From: Acidovorax sp. NCPPB 3576
Lineage (GTDB): Bacteria; Pseudomonadota; Gammaproteobacteria; Burkholderiales; Burkholderiaceae_C
Direction of reading: 5' to 3'
DNA: 64,000 nucleotides
NCBI RefSeq assembly: GCF_028473605.1
Contig: NZ_CP097267.1
Coordinates: 1,058,501-1,122,500 of the forward strand
Made by a program: the position numbers and the translations under genes. The notes beneath the pieces were generated by a model. The model had not been told where the DNA came from. It worked only from the letters and a program-made list of their open reading frames with translations, and did no database searches. Positions 39,942 through 48,132 of this stretch are shown in pieces (within the stretch, counting starts at the first letter, position 1; the number at the start of each line of letters is the position of its first letter).

Positions 39942-40171
39942 GCCGCGCCGCCGCGCAGGGCTCCCGGGGGCCGGCTGCGCGCACGTTGTCCGTGCCGTGC
40001 CGGGCCCTTCATGCACCGCCTGCGGACGCTCTGCCGTAGCGCGCCGGCACGGCTTTTTCCGAGGCGCCACCCTGCGGTTTTCCCTAGGCGCTGGATAGGT
40101 GGAATCCACATCGATCCCGAGTGGACCGGACTGCACAATCGCCCGTCAAGTTCTTGTAAGGAGACGTTTTC
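39942..40171. other. Intergenic gap before tctBA
   Basis: 230 bp without a supported gene. It ends with CACAAT (40133-40138) and TAAGGAG (ribosome site) eight bases before the GTG of tctB, so the tctBA promoter is probably here. Confidence 0.4.
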
Positions 40172-40660
40172 GTGAAAATCAAGAGCCAGAAAGATTTCTT
40201 TTCGGGCCTCATGTTCATGGGGGTGGGCGTGGCCTTCGCGGTCGGCGCCTCCAACTACAACATCGGCACCGGCGCCCGCATGGGCCCCGGCTACTTTCCC
40301 CTGATCCTCGGCATCATCCTCGCCATCCTCGGCGTGGCGATCACGTTCTACGCCACGGTGGTGGAGAGCGTGGATGGCGACAAGGTCGGCAAATGGGCGT
40401 GGAAGCAGCTGTTCTTCATCCTGGCCTCGAACTTCGCGTTCGGCGTGCTGCTGGCGGGACTGCCCTCGTTCGGCGTGCCGGCCATGGGACTGATCGTCGC
40501 GATCTACGCGCTGGTGTTCATCGCCAGCCTGGCCGGCGACACGTTCAATGCCAAGGAAGTTTTCGTCCTCGCCACCGTTCTCGCGGTCGGCAGCTACGTG
40601 GCTTTCGTGTGGGCGCTGAAGCTGCAGTTCCCGGTGTGGCCCAGTTTCATTTCGGGTTGA
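40172..40660 (+). CDS. tctB: TctB, small membrane subunit of TTT transporter
   Basis: 162 residues with four hydrophobic helices, the small subunit of tripartite tricarboxylate transporters. The N-terminus KDFFSGLMFMGVGVAFAVGA and the segment RMGPGYFPLILGI are typical of the TctB family. The start is GTG at 40172 behind TAAGGAG. It lies 18 bp upstream of tctA. No TctC-type periplasmic binding protein is adjacent. Confidence 0.93.
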   Translation: MKIKSQKDFFSGLMFMGVGVAFAVGASNYNIGTGARMGPGYFPLILGIILAILGVAITFYATVVESVDGDKVGKWAWKQLFFILASNFAFGVLLAGLPSFGVPAMGLIVAIYALVFIASLAGDTFNAKEVFVLATVLAVGSYVAFVWALKLQFPVWPSFISG

Positions 40661-40678
40661 TCAGGAGCATCGAAAACC

Positions 40679-42190
40679 ATGGAATTGTTTGACAACCTGG
40701 CGATCGGCTTCGGCGTCGCCTTCACGTTTCAGAACCTCATCTACTGCTTCGTCGGCTGCCTGCTGGGCACGCTGATCGGCGTGCTGCCGGGCATCGGGCC
40801 CGTGGCCACCATCGCCATGCTGCTGCCCGCCACCTACGCGCTGCCCCCCGTGGCCGCGCTGATCATGCTGGCCGGCATCTACTACGGCGCGCAATACGGC
40901 GGATCGACCACCGCCATCCTGGTGAACCTGCCGGGCGAATCGTCCTCGGTGGTGACCGTGATCGACGGCTACCAGATGGCGCGCAAGGGCCGGGCAGGGC
41001 CCGCGCTGGCAGCCGCCGGGCTGGGCTCGTTCTTCGCCGGCTGCGTGGGCACGCTGATCCTGGCCGCCTTCGCGCCGCCGCTGACCGAAGTCGCCTTCAA
41101 GTTCGGCCCCGCCGAATACTTCTCGCTGATGGTGCTGGGCCTGATCGGCGCCGTGGTGCTGGCCTCGGGCTCGCTGCTCAAGGCCGTGGCCATGATCGTG
41201 CTGGGCCTGCTGCTGGGCCTGGTGGGCACCGACGTGAACTCGGGCGTCGCCCGCTACAGCTTCGACATCCCTGAACTGACCGACGGCATCAACTTCGTCG
41301 TGATCGCCATGGGCGTGTTCGGCTACGGCGAAATCATCGCCAACCTGTCCAAGCCCGAGGACGACCGCGAGGTGTTCACCGCCAAGGTGCACGGCCTCAT
41401 GCCGACCAAGGAAGACTTCAAGCGCATGATCCCCGCCGTGCTGCGCGGCACGGCGCTCGGCTCGGCCCTGGGCATCCTGCCTGGCGGCGGCGCGCTGCTG
41501 GCGGCCTTCGCGGCCTACACCATCGAGAAGAAGACCAAGCTGCAACCCGGCGAAGTCCCCTTCGGCAAGGGCAACATCCGCGGTGTGGCGGCCCCCGAGT
41601 CGGCCAACAACGCCGGCGCGCAGACCTCCTTCATCCCGCTGCTGACGCTGGGCATTCCGCCCAACGCCGTGATGGCGCTGATGGTGGGTGCCATGACGAT
41701 CCACAACATCCAGCCCGGCCCCCAGGTGATGACGAGCAACCCCGAACTCTTCTGGGGCCTGATCGCCTCGATGTGGCTCGGCAACGCGATGCTGATCATC
41801 CTGAACCTGCCGCTGATCGGCCTGTGGATCAAGCTGCTGACCGTGCCCTACCGCTGGCTGTTCCCCTCCATCGTGCTGTTCTGCGCGGTGGGCGTGTACG
41901 GCACGAACAACAACACGTTCGACGTGTGGCTGGTCGGCATCTTCGGCTTCATCGGCTACCTGTTCCACAAGCTGGGCACCGAACCCGCGCCCCTGCTGCT
42001 CGGGTTCATCCTGGGCCCGATGATGGAAGAAAACCTGCGCCGCGCCCTGCTGCTGTCGCGCGGCGACTGGAGCGTGTTCGTCACGCGCCCCATCTCCGCC
42101 GGCCTGCTGGCCGCCGCCGTGCTGCTGCTCATCATCGTGCTGCTGCCGGCCGTGAAGAACAAGCGCGAGGAGGCCTTCGTCGAGGATTGA
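40679..42190 (+). CDS. tctA: TctA, large membrane subunit of TTT transporter
   Basis: 503-residue membrane protein with about 12 helices. Hallmarks are LLGTLIGVLPGIGPVATIAML near the N-terminus and the repeated SALGILPGGGALLAAFAAY, both TctA signatures, plus APESANNAGAQTSFIPLL. With TctB and a TctC receptor it imports tricarboxylates or other organic acids driven by an ion gradient. Followed by a strong terminator. Confidence 0.96.
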   Translation: MELFDNLAIGFGVAFTFQNLIYCFVGCLLGTLIGVLPGIGPVATIAMLLPATYALPPVAALIMLAGIYYGAQYGGSTTAILVNLPGESSSVVTVIDGYQMARKGRAGPALAAAGLGSFFAGCVGTLILAAFAPPLTEVAFKFGPAEYFSLMVLGLIGAVVLASGSLLKAVAMIVLGLLLGLVGTDVNSGVARYSFDIPELTDGINFVVIAMGVFGYGEIIANLSKPEDDREVFTAKVHGLMPTKEDFKRMIPAVLRGTALGSALGILPGGGALLAAFAAYTIEKKTKLQPGEVPFGKGNIRGVAAPESANNAGAQTSFIPLLTLGIPPNAVMALMVGAMTIHNIQPGPQVMTSNPELFWGLIASMWLGNAMLIILNLPLIGLWIKLLTVPYRWLFPSIVLFCAVGVYGTNNNTFDVWLVGIFGFIGYLFHKLGTEPAPLLLGFILGPMMEENLRRALLLSRGDWSVFVTRPISAGLLAAAVLLLIIVLLPAVKNKREEAFVED

Positions 42191-42220
42191 CACTCGGTTG
42201 GGTACCCCTTCACGATTGAG

Positions 42221-42248
42221 AAAAACGGCACCTTCGGGTGCCGTTTTT
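42221..42248 (+). terminator. Intrinsic terminator after tctA
   Basis: AAAAACGGCACC (42221-42232), TTCG loop, GGTGCCGTTTTT (42237-42248): a perfect stem with a T-run, and A-run symmetry that could work on both strands. It lies 30 bp after the tctA stop. Confidence 0.95.
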
Positions 42249-42736
42249 CTTGGGTGTCTCGGGCGCCTTTGGATTTGCACGACCCGGCTTCACAAACCTT
42301 CAACCACTTCGCGCAGAACGTGGTCATAACGGGCAACACGTTGCGGCAGATGGCGCATGAGGGCGCCCCAGGGCGCGGCGGAGCGATTCTTTGCGGCGCC
42401 GTCCTCGGATGATGTGTACTACGCACGCAATCGGAGCGAAATGGACCGGCCGCCATCTGCATCGGTCTGGGGGCTCCCGCTGGACGAAGGCAACGGGCTC
42501 TTCTTCTGACATGCCGCTGGCATATCGGGGACGACACTCACGCTGGGTGGCGATCTCTGCGAGCCGGGCACGGCGGGCGGCTTTTCGCCATGGTCCTGTC
42601 AGGCAAGGGTGCTGGCCAACTGCGGTAAGGGGTCCACCCCCCCGACCCGTTGAACCATTCGATTCCCGGGGATGTGAAGGGGTTGAACTGAAAACGCTTG
42701 ATGGCGTTTTTCACCTAGTGATTTGCACTTTTGGGT
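42249..42736. other. Non-coding or decayed stretch before the effector gene
   Basis: About 490 bp without a recognisable gene. A 50-codon open frame at 42357-42509 (starts MRAPQGAAERFF, ends GNGLFF) has no support beyond its length and may be a gene remnant. Marks the edge of the accessory stretch that follows. Confidence 0.4.
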
Positions 42737-42798
42737 TTCGCACCGTGAGCAATTTTTTCGGGTTGTCATGTGATGCGGGGCGCACTGGCCGCCACGCT
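42737..42798 (+). promoter_or_regulatory. PIP box and -10 (HrpX-type promoter)
   Basis: TTCGC (42737-42741), exactly 15 bases, then TTCGG (42757-42761): a perfect plant-inducible promoter box (TTCGB-N15-TTCGB). A YANNNT -10 box, CACGCT (42793-42798), begins 31 bases beyond the box, within the 30-32 spacing reported for HrpX/HrpB regulons. It lies 30 bp upstream of the ATG of the next gene, which also has GAGG as a ribosome site. Confidence 0.8.
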
Positions 42799-42828
42799 TC
42801 AGGCCATTGAAGCAATGAGGTAAACACC

Positions 42829-43626
42829 ATGGGCGTAAGCTCTTCCAAATCAAGCGGGCGCTCCAGCGGACTGGGCCGTGACGTAGCTACAGCGAGCTTG
42901 CCCCCGCCACGCGATCAGCCATCAGCCATGCGTTCTGGCACTCAGAGCAGCAATAGTCACCTGAGTCACTTAGGTGAGTTGGGCCGCAATCGACCTGGGA
43001 CATCCAGCACCGGCGTTGCAGCGCTACAGCCGGTACGGCAATCGCTCCCCTCTCCAGGGCAGGCGGCAGTGACCGATGTCCTGAAATTTGTGCGTGAAAC
43101 CTACTACAAGCCCAACATGAAATCGGGCAATAAAGTAAAGGGCGAAGGTGGAGACGACGAAGTGCGCCGCCAAGAAATGGCAACGCAAGAAGTTATACGG
43201 ATTCGGGAGCAGGACGATCCCGTCGCCGCCGCCATGGCGGGGAAGGCCCACCAATGCGGAGAATTGACGGATCTGGCCATATATCATCTGCAAAAGCGAC
43301 ATATCCAAGCCCAATGTCTATCGCTTGGCGAAGATGAAGAAGGAGATGCACTGCATGAAGTCGCCATCATTGGCCCTGCTTCAAATCCCTTGCCTGTAGA
43401 CATGACGCAGTGGCATCCAGACGTGTATGTCTGCGATCCCTGGGCCAACATCGCATGCAGTGCCAGGGATTATCCTAAAGAGTTCGAGCAGAAGATGAAG
43501 AAGTGGCAGGATGCTGGCAAGCTGATTGGCTGTCCACCAGAAGGCTTCGTCCTGCCCAACAACGAGAAATGGGTGAATGGCGTGCTTTATGCAAAAAAAG
43601 AGGCTCTAGGGGCAGAGCTTCAATAG
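42829..43626 (+). CDS. Candidate type III effector, Cys/His/Asp enzyme fold
   Basis: 265 residues. The first 75 are rich in Ser, Pro and Gly with few hydrophobics, like a type III secretion signal. MGVSSS fits an N-myristoylation site (Gly2, Ser6), used by several plant effectors to reach the host plasma membrane. The folded part (about 78-265) has Cys143 in AHQCGEL, His176 in ALHEVAI and Asp203 in VCDPWAN, the order and context of papain/transglutaminase-like triads. Base composition is lower in GC than the flanks. It is preceded by a perfect PIP box. I cannot name the effector family. Alternative: a toxin exported by another route. Confidence 0.7.
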   Translation: MGVSSSKSSGRSSGLGRDVATASLPPPRDQPSAMRSGTQSSNSHLSHLGELGRNRPGTSSTGVAALQPVRQSLPSPGQAAVTDVLKFVRETYYKPNMKSGNKVKGEGGDDEVRRQEMATQEVIRIREQDDPVAAAMAGKAHQCGELTDLAIYHLQKRHIQAQCLSLGEDEEGDALHEVAIIGPASNPLPVDMTQWHPDVYVCDPWANIACSARDYPKEFEQKMKKWQDAGKLIGCPPEGFVLPNNEKWVNGVLYAKKEALGAELQ

Positions 43627-43722
43627 GCTGCGGATGTTCACTGATCACGGCGAAAGGCGATGTGGAATGGCGTCGCGTGAGGTCGTCAGCACCAAGGTGA
43701 AGGATACCCACGGCATGCATGG

Positions 43723-44103
43723 TCAAGGCATCACCGCTGAGTCCGGCAAGGGCGGGCAGTCCGTGCACTTCGGGGGGATGTTCTCGAACACCACGTCGCG
43801 CCCTGCACGCACCTTGTTCATGGGCGGGTTGAGGTACCAATACAACTGGCCGTTGATCCAGAGGTCCACCACGTCGCTGGTGCCTAGTAGTGTTCTTGGC
43901 TTTACGCGATAAAGCCGAATCACGTGGGGATAACGCATGTCCATGTGCGTTAAACGTTGAAGCCAGGAGGCTTCGTAGTAATCCAACCGGTACACACGGC
44001 GGGGGCTGTAGTGACTTCGATCGTAGGTGGGGGTAACGAAGTACCGCCCTGCGACGATCAATGCGATCGCGAGAGCCGTCCGCTTTAGAAAACCCGGTAC
44101 TTT
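43723..44103 (-). pseudogene. Second, frameshifted copy of the candidate immunity gene
   Basis: Near-identical duplicate of the gene at 44110-44496. It starts directly after that gene's stop. It has lost the ATG, and one G is missing in the CGGG run (near 44095) relative to the intact copy's CGGGG, so the N-terminal helix is out of frame. The rest of the frame is open from 44061 (MIVAGRYFVTPTYD) to 43723. It might still be made from an internal start but would lack the first half of its membrane segment. Probably decaying. Confidence 0.7.
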
Positions 44104-44109
44104 TTCTTC

Positions 44110-44496
44110 TCAGGGCATGATTTCGGCATCGGTCAGCGGTGGACAGTCGGCGCACTCCGGCGGAATGTTCTCGAACACCACGTCGCGCCCTACACGCACT
44201 TTGTTCATGGGCGGGTTGAGATACCAATACAACTGGCCGTTGATCCAGAGGTCCACCACATCGCTTTCGCCCAGCAGTGTTCTCGGCTCTACGCGATAAA
44301 GCCGAATCACGTGGGGATAACGCATGTCCATGTGGGTTAAACGTTGAAGCCAGGAGGCTTCGTAGTAGTCCAACCGGTACACACGGCGGGGGCTGTAGTG
44401 ACTTCGATCGTAGGTTGGCGTCACGAAGTACCAGCCCCCGACGATCAAGGCAATCGCGAGAGCAGCCCGTTTTAGAAGACCCCGATATTTTTTCAT
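44110..44496 (-). CDS. Small membrane-anchored protein, candidate immunity protein
   Basis: 128 residues: basic N-terminus MKKYRGLLKR, one hydrophobic helix (about 9-25), then a soluble domain rich in Tyr and Arg with a Cys pair near the C-terminus (ECADCPP). Not a recognised family. The ATG at 44496 follows GAGG at good spacing; a GTG at 44505 is an alternative. It begins 15 bp after the DUF6402 gene on the same strand and is followed by a degenerate duplicate. Position behind a toxin-like gene and copy-number expansion suggest an immunity role; this is inference. Confidence 0.65.
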   Translation of the reverse strand: MKKYRGLLKRAALAIALIVGGWYFVTPTYDRSHYSPRRVYRLDYYEASWLQRLTHMDMRYPHVIRLYRVEPRTLLGESDVVDLWINGQLYWYLNPPMNKVRVGRDVVFENIPPECADCPPLTDAEIMP

Positions 44497-44511
44497 TCCG
44501 CGCACCTCACT

Positions 44512-45405
44512 TCACCACTGGAATTTCAGCGGGAATGCCAGTCGAATCCTGTGCACATTCGATAGCACCATGAAGTCTCCACCTCGATGATTTTTTCCTC
44601 GCCATTGGCGAAAATCCTTGTTCTGCACGATGTACTTGTACCCTTGCACCGTGCTGGGAGGTTCATCCACTACGGCGTCATCAACGGGTACGTTCAGCCG
44701 CGTGCTGACACCACACTCCACGCCGCTAAAACCCCAGCAGCCTAATGGCTGGGAGATGAAGTTGCCGCCGTCGTTGAAGTCATAGGCATCACGCAAATAA
44801 AAGCCGAGCTCTTCGATTTCCACTTTGGCTTTGCCCGGTCCCTGGGGAAAAACCGTGCCCGATACCGCCACATTCATTTGTGCTTCTCCCATCGCGCCAT
44901 AGAAGTCGTCCATGGGATCACTCCATCTGCCAAACGACAGGTAGTTGACTTGGCACGTGTCCTCCAGGATTTTGGCCGGCAGCGCGAGATTGCCTAAACG
45001 CCAGCACTGGTCCTGGCGCCCTCTGCTTTGGCGATCCACTCGGTCTTTCAGTTGGGCAATGCCTGCAGGGCTTGCCCATTTCGATCGCAAGCTGGCCATG
45101 GCCACCTGCACCCGTGCGAAACCTAATGCCCATTCCATCATGACGGTGCTTTCGTCGAGATGCTGAGCAGGAAGTTGACTCAGACGATTGGGGGGTTCGC
45201 TGAATTTCATTTCCTTTGTCATCTGGTATGCCGCACCTTTAAACCACCGCTCCATCAACGCCGCCGCGACCGGCCACCCCAAGCGCGAGCGCATCACCGA
45301 TGGAATGTCCCGCAGCTGGAATAAACGAGTGGCATATTGCGGCGCGTTCTTGCGCCCAAGCATGGACTGCAGGGCCTCCTGCGGCGCCTTCAGAAGATCG
45401 ACCAT
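44512..45405 (-). CDS. DUF6402-family toxin-like protein
   Basis: 297 residues. The C-terminal two thirds match the DUF6402 pattern as I remember it: MMEWALGFARVQVAM, then VAVSGTVFPQG, LGFYLRDAYDFNDGG and the end motif NKDFRQWRGKNHRGGDFMVLS. DUF6402 is common in Burkholderiales next to type VI and polymorphic-toxin genes; its activity is not known to me. No PAAR, VgrG or Rhs domain is fused or adjacent, so delivery is unclear. Start at 45405 behind GGGAG. The 45406-45676 gap holds its promoter and nothing else that I recognise. Confidence 0.7.
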   Translation of the reverse strand: MVDLLKAPQEALQSMLGRKNAPQYATRLFQLRDIPSVMRSRLGWPVAAALMERWFKGAAYQMTKEMKFSEPPNRLSQLPAQHLDESTVMMEWALGFARVQVAMASLRSKWASPAGIAQLKDRVDRQSRGRQDQCWRLGNLALPAKILEDTCQVNYLSFGRWSDPMDDFYGAMGEAQMNVAVSGTVFPQGPGKAKVEIEELGFYLRDAYDFNDGGNFISQPLGCWGFSGVECGVSTRLNVPVDDAVVDEPPSTVQGYKYIVQNKDFRQWRGKNHRGGDFMVLSNVHRIRLAFPLKFQW

Positions 45406-45676
45406 TTCCCGACTCCCTTTGTTTTCCAGTAACGCTGAGGCTTGCGCGACCGGGGCAGATTATGGAGAGGAAATGGCTTGAATCCCGCAGAGGTACTCCA
45501 TGAATGGGTTGCGAGACGTAACTGTTCAGCAAATCAACGCGGTGTTTCACGATGCCGCCCCGCGGTGCCCTGGGTGCGGCTGCGGATAACTGCGACCCCG
45601 CCGGTATCGCCGATCGCGGGGCGGGCCGCGCACAGGGCCGATGGCTGTGCCGCCGCCTGCGTGCGACACTGAATGA

Positions 45677-46720
45677 ATGCGCACCCGGCCAACGCACCGG
45701 GCTGCCCAACCCGCCGAATCCATGCAGCAGTCCACACCCCCCGATACCGCGCGCTCCACGGCCCCTGCCGTCGAAGCGTCCGCTTCCGTTCCAGCACAGC
45801 CCTCGGGGCCTTTGCCCGCGCCCAATGCCGGCGTGGCCGCCGGCATGGCCCTGGCCCTGGTCGGCGCCATCGCCTTCAGCGGCAAGGCCATCATCGTCAA
45901 GTTGGCCTATCGCCACGGCGTGGACGCGGTCACGCTCATCATGTACCGCATGCTGTTCGCACTGCCCATCTTCGCGGCCATGGCGTGGTGGGCCAGCCGG
46001 GGCAAGGCGCCGCTCACGCGCCGCGACTGGGCGGGGGTGGCGTGGCTGGGCTTCACGGGCTACTACCTGGCGAGCTTTCTCGACTTTGCCGGGCTGGCCT
46101 ACATCAGTGCCAGCCTGGAGCGGCTGATCCTGTACCTCAACCCCACCCTGGTGGTGGTGCTGGGCTGGGTGCTGTATCGCCGCAGCATCCGCTGGGGGCA
46201 GGTGCTGGGCATGGCGATCAGTTACTGCGGCGTGGTGCTGGTGTTCGGGCACGAGGCGGGATTGCAGGGCGCGTACGTGGCCTGGGGCGTGCTGCTGGTG
46301 TTCCTGTCGGCCGTGAGCTATGCGGTCTATCTGGTGTACAGCGGCGAGATGGTCAAGCGCATCGGCTCGCTGCGCCTGGTGGGCCTGGCGACCACGGTGG
46401 CCTGCATTTGCTGCCTGCTGCAGTTCGCGGTGCTGCGGCCGCTGGGCGCGGCGGTGGTGGCGCCCGAGGTGCTGTGGCTGTCGCTGCTGAACGCCACGCT
46501 GTGCACGGCGGTGCCCGTGCTGCTGGTGATGATGGCCATCGAGCGCGTGGGCGCGGGCCTGGCCGCGCAGGCCGGCATGGTGGGGCCGCTGTCCACGATC
46601 CTGATGGGCGTGTGGCTGCTGGACGAGCCGTTCACGCTGTGGGTGGCGTCGGGCACGGCGCTGGTGCTCACGGGCATCTTCGTCTTCACCCGCATGGCGG
46701 CGCGCAAGCCCGCGGGCTGA
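45677..46720 (+). CDS. DMT-superfamily (EamA) transporter
   Basis: 347 residues with ten helices in two EamA repeats (about 50-190 and 195-340). The hallmark first-repeat segment GAIAFSGKAIIVKLAYRHG and the second-repeat end GPLSTILMGVWLLDEPFT are visible. Such carriers export or import amino acids, nucleobases or other metabolites; the substrate cannot be told. The first 45 residues are polar; an ATG at 45722 (MQQSTPP) is an equally plausible start. Stands alone. Confidence 0.87.
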   Translation: MRTRPTHRAAQPAESMQQSTPPDTARSTAPAVEASASVPAQPSGPLPAPNAGVAAGMALALVGAIAFSGKAIIVKLAYRHGVDAVTLIMYRMLFALPIFAAMAWWASRGKAPLTRRDWAGVAWLGFTGYYLASFLDFAGLAYISASLERLILYLNPTLVVVLGWVLYRRSIRWGQVLGMAISYCGVVLVFGHEAGLQGAYVAWGVLLVFLSAVSYAVYLVYSGEMVKRIGSLRLVGLATTVACICCLLQFAVLRPLGAAVVAPEVLWLSLLNATLCTAVPVLLVMMAIERVGAGLAAQAGMVGPLSTILMGVWLLDEPFTLWVASGTALVLTGIFVFTRMAARKPAG

Positions 46721-46886
46721 CGCCTCGGTGAGCCGGTGCACAGCGGCGGGCATTCCCCTTGCCCGGCGCTGGCGTGCGGCGCTTCGTATCATGGTCCTTC
46801 GATCATCGGCGCACCTGGGGCAGGGCGCGCGATGCATCCCTGTGTGATTCGCAACGGGCCGGGCGCGCCGGCCGTGAAAGGAGACT

Positions 46887-47717
46887 ATGGACCTGGGTAT
46901 TGCCGGTAAATGGGCGTTGGTGTGCGGCGCCAGCAAGGGTTTGGGGTATGGCTGCGCCGAGGCGCTGGTGCGCGAGGGCGTGAACGTGGTGATCAACGCC
47001 CGCAACCCCGAAGCGCTGGAGCAGGCCGCCGCGCAACTGGTGGCCGCGGCGGCGAACGAGTCGGCCACGCTGGCGCACAAGCACCCGCAGCCGGTGGTGC
47101 TGGCCGTGGCGGCGGACATCACCACGCCCGAGGGGCGCGCTGCCGCGCTGTCGGTGGCGGGCGGGCCCGGGGCGGCGTTCGATATCGTGGTGACCAACGC
47201 GGGCGGCCCGCCGCCGGGCGACTTCCGCGACTGGGACCGCGATGCGTGGATCAAGGCGGTGGACGCCAACATGCTCACGCCGATCGAGCTGATCAAGGCC
47301 ACGGTGGACGGCATGGCAGCGCGGGGCTTCGGGCGCATCGTCAACATCACGTCGAGCGCGGTGAAGGCGCCCATCGACATCCTCGGGCTGTCCAACGGCG
47401 CGCGCAGCGGCCTCACGGGTTTCGTGGCGGGCGCCTCGCGCAGCTCCATTGCAGCGAAGGGCGTGACGATCAACAACCTGCTGCCGGGCAAGTTCGACAC
47501 CGATCGCCTGTCGGCCAACATCCAGGCGACCGTCAATAAGACCGGCAAGAGCGAAGACGAGGTGCGCCGCGCGCACCAGGCGGCCATTCCGGCGGGCCGC
47601 TACGGCACGCCGCAGGAGTTCGGGGCAATCTGCGCCTTCCTGTGCAGCGTGCAGGCGGGCTATTTGACGGGGCAGAACGTGCTGGCCGACGGCGGGGCGT
47701 TTCCGGGAACGTTCTGA
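46887..47717 (+). CDS. Atypical SDR oxidoreductase (FabG-like)
   Basis: 276-residue Rossmann-fold SDR. The cofactor loop GASKGLGYG and the NNAG-like TNAGGPPPG are present, as is Ser in NITSSAV. Where classical SDRs have Tyr-x3-Lys, this protein reads ILGLSNGARSG: neither the Tyr nor the Lys is in place. This matches the FabG-like subgroup that lacks the usual tetrad. It may bind NAD(P) but use another mechanism or reaction. AAGGAG ribosome site ahead of the ATG. Not in an operon. Confidence 0.85.
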   Translation: MDLGIAGKWALVCGASKGLGYGCAEALVREGVNVVINARNPEALEQAAAQLVAAAANESATLAHKHPQPVVLAVAADITTPEGRAAALSVAGGPGAAFDIVVTNAGGPPPGDFRDWDRDAWIKAVDANMLTPIELIKATVDGMAARGFGRIVNITSSAVKAPIDILGLSNGARSGLTGFVAGASRSSIAAKGVTINNLLPGKFDTDRLSANIQATVNKTGKSEDEVRRAHQAAIPAGRYGTPQEFGAICAFLCSVQAGYLTGQNVLADGGAFPGTF

Positions 47718-47748
47718 CTTGGGGGCCGCTTCTGGAGCGGCGGCCCCT

Positions 47749-48132
47749 TCAAGCCCGCAGCCGGGCCCCGTCGGCGGCCGCTTTGCGCCGCCGCTGTTCG
47801 CCCAGGCGCAGGCCGAGCACCAGGCTGGCGAGGAACAGCGCGAGCGCCAGGTACGCCTGCAGGTAGTAGCCCCAGCCCTGTTCGGCATACAGGTACGGCC
47901 CGACGTCGGTGGAATGGATCTCCAGCAGCAGCCCGGCGAACCACAGCGCGGGCACCACGGCCAGCGCCGCGCCCAGCCACCGCCGCCAGGCCATGCCCGC
48001 CATGCACACGGCCGAGGCGCCCAGGGCCACGGCCCAGATGTGCCACAGGGCCGGCGTCTTGTCGCTGACTTCGGCCAGGGCGAGGCCCGGCATCAGCGCC
48101 AGGGCAAGGAGGGCGGTGGTGCGGGCCTTCAT
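47749..48132 (-). CDS. Small membrane protein, partner of Tlde1-like gene
   Basis: 127 residues: an N-terminal signal-like helix (MKARTTALLALALMPGLALA), then about three further hydrophobic helices and a basic tail. No family recognised. Its ATG overlaps the stop of the Tlde1-like gene (ATGA), so the two are translated together. The tight pairing suggests an immunity protein placed in the membrane or periplasm, where an L,D-transpeptidase effector would act; this is inference. Confidence 0.65.
   Translation of the reverse strand: MKARTTALLALALMPGLALAEVSDKTPALWHIWAVALGASAVCMAGMAWRRWLGAALAVVPALWFAGLLLEIHSTDVGPYLYAEQGWGYYLQAYLALALFLASLVLGLRLGEQRRRKAAADGARLRA

Noticed and set aside
35052..40136. 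1694-codon open frame on the minus strand
   Set aside because: It is antisense to TatD, the glycosylase, the spermidine-synthase-like gene and gspE, all of which have clear motifs; the translation is low-complexity His/Arg/Gly.
42357..42509. 50-codon open frame before the PIP box
   Set aside because: No ribosome site, no family resemblance, and base composition gives no support; kept only as a possible remnant.
45239..47587. 782-codon minus-strand open frame
   Set aside because: Antisense to the DMT transporter and SDR genes; no domain content.
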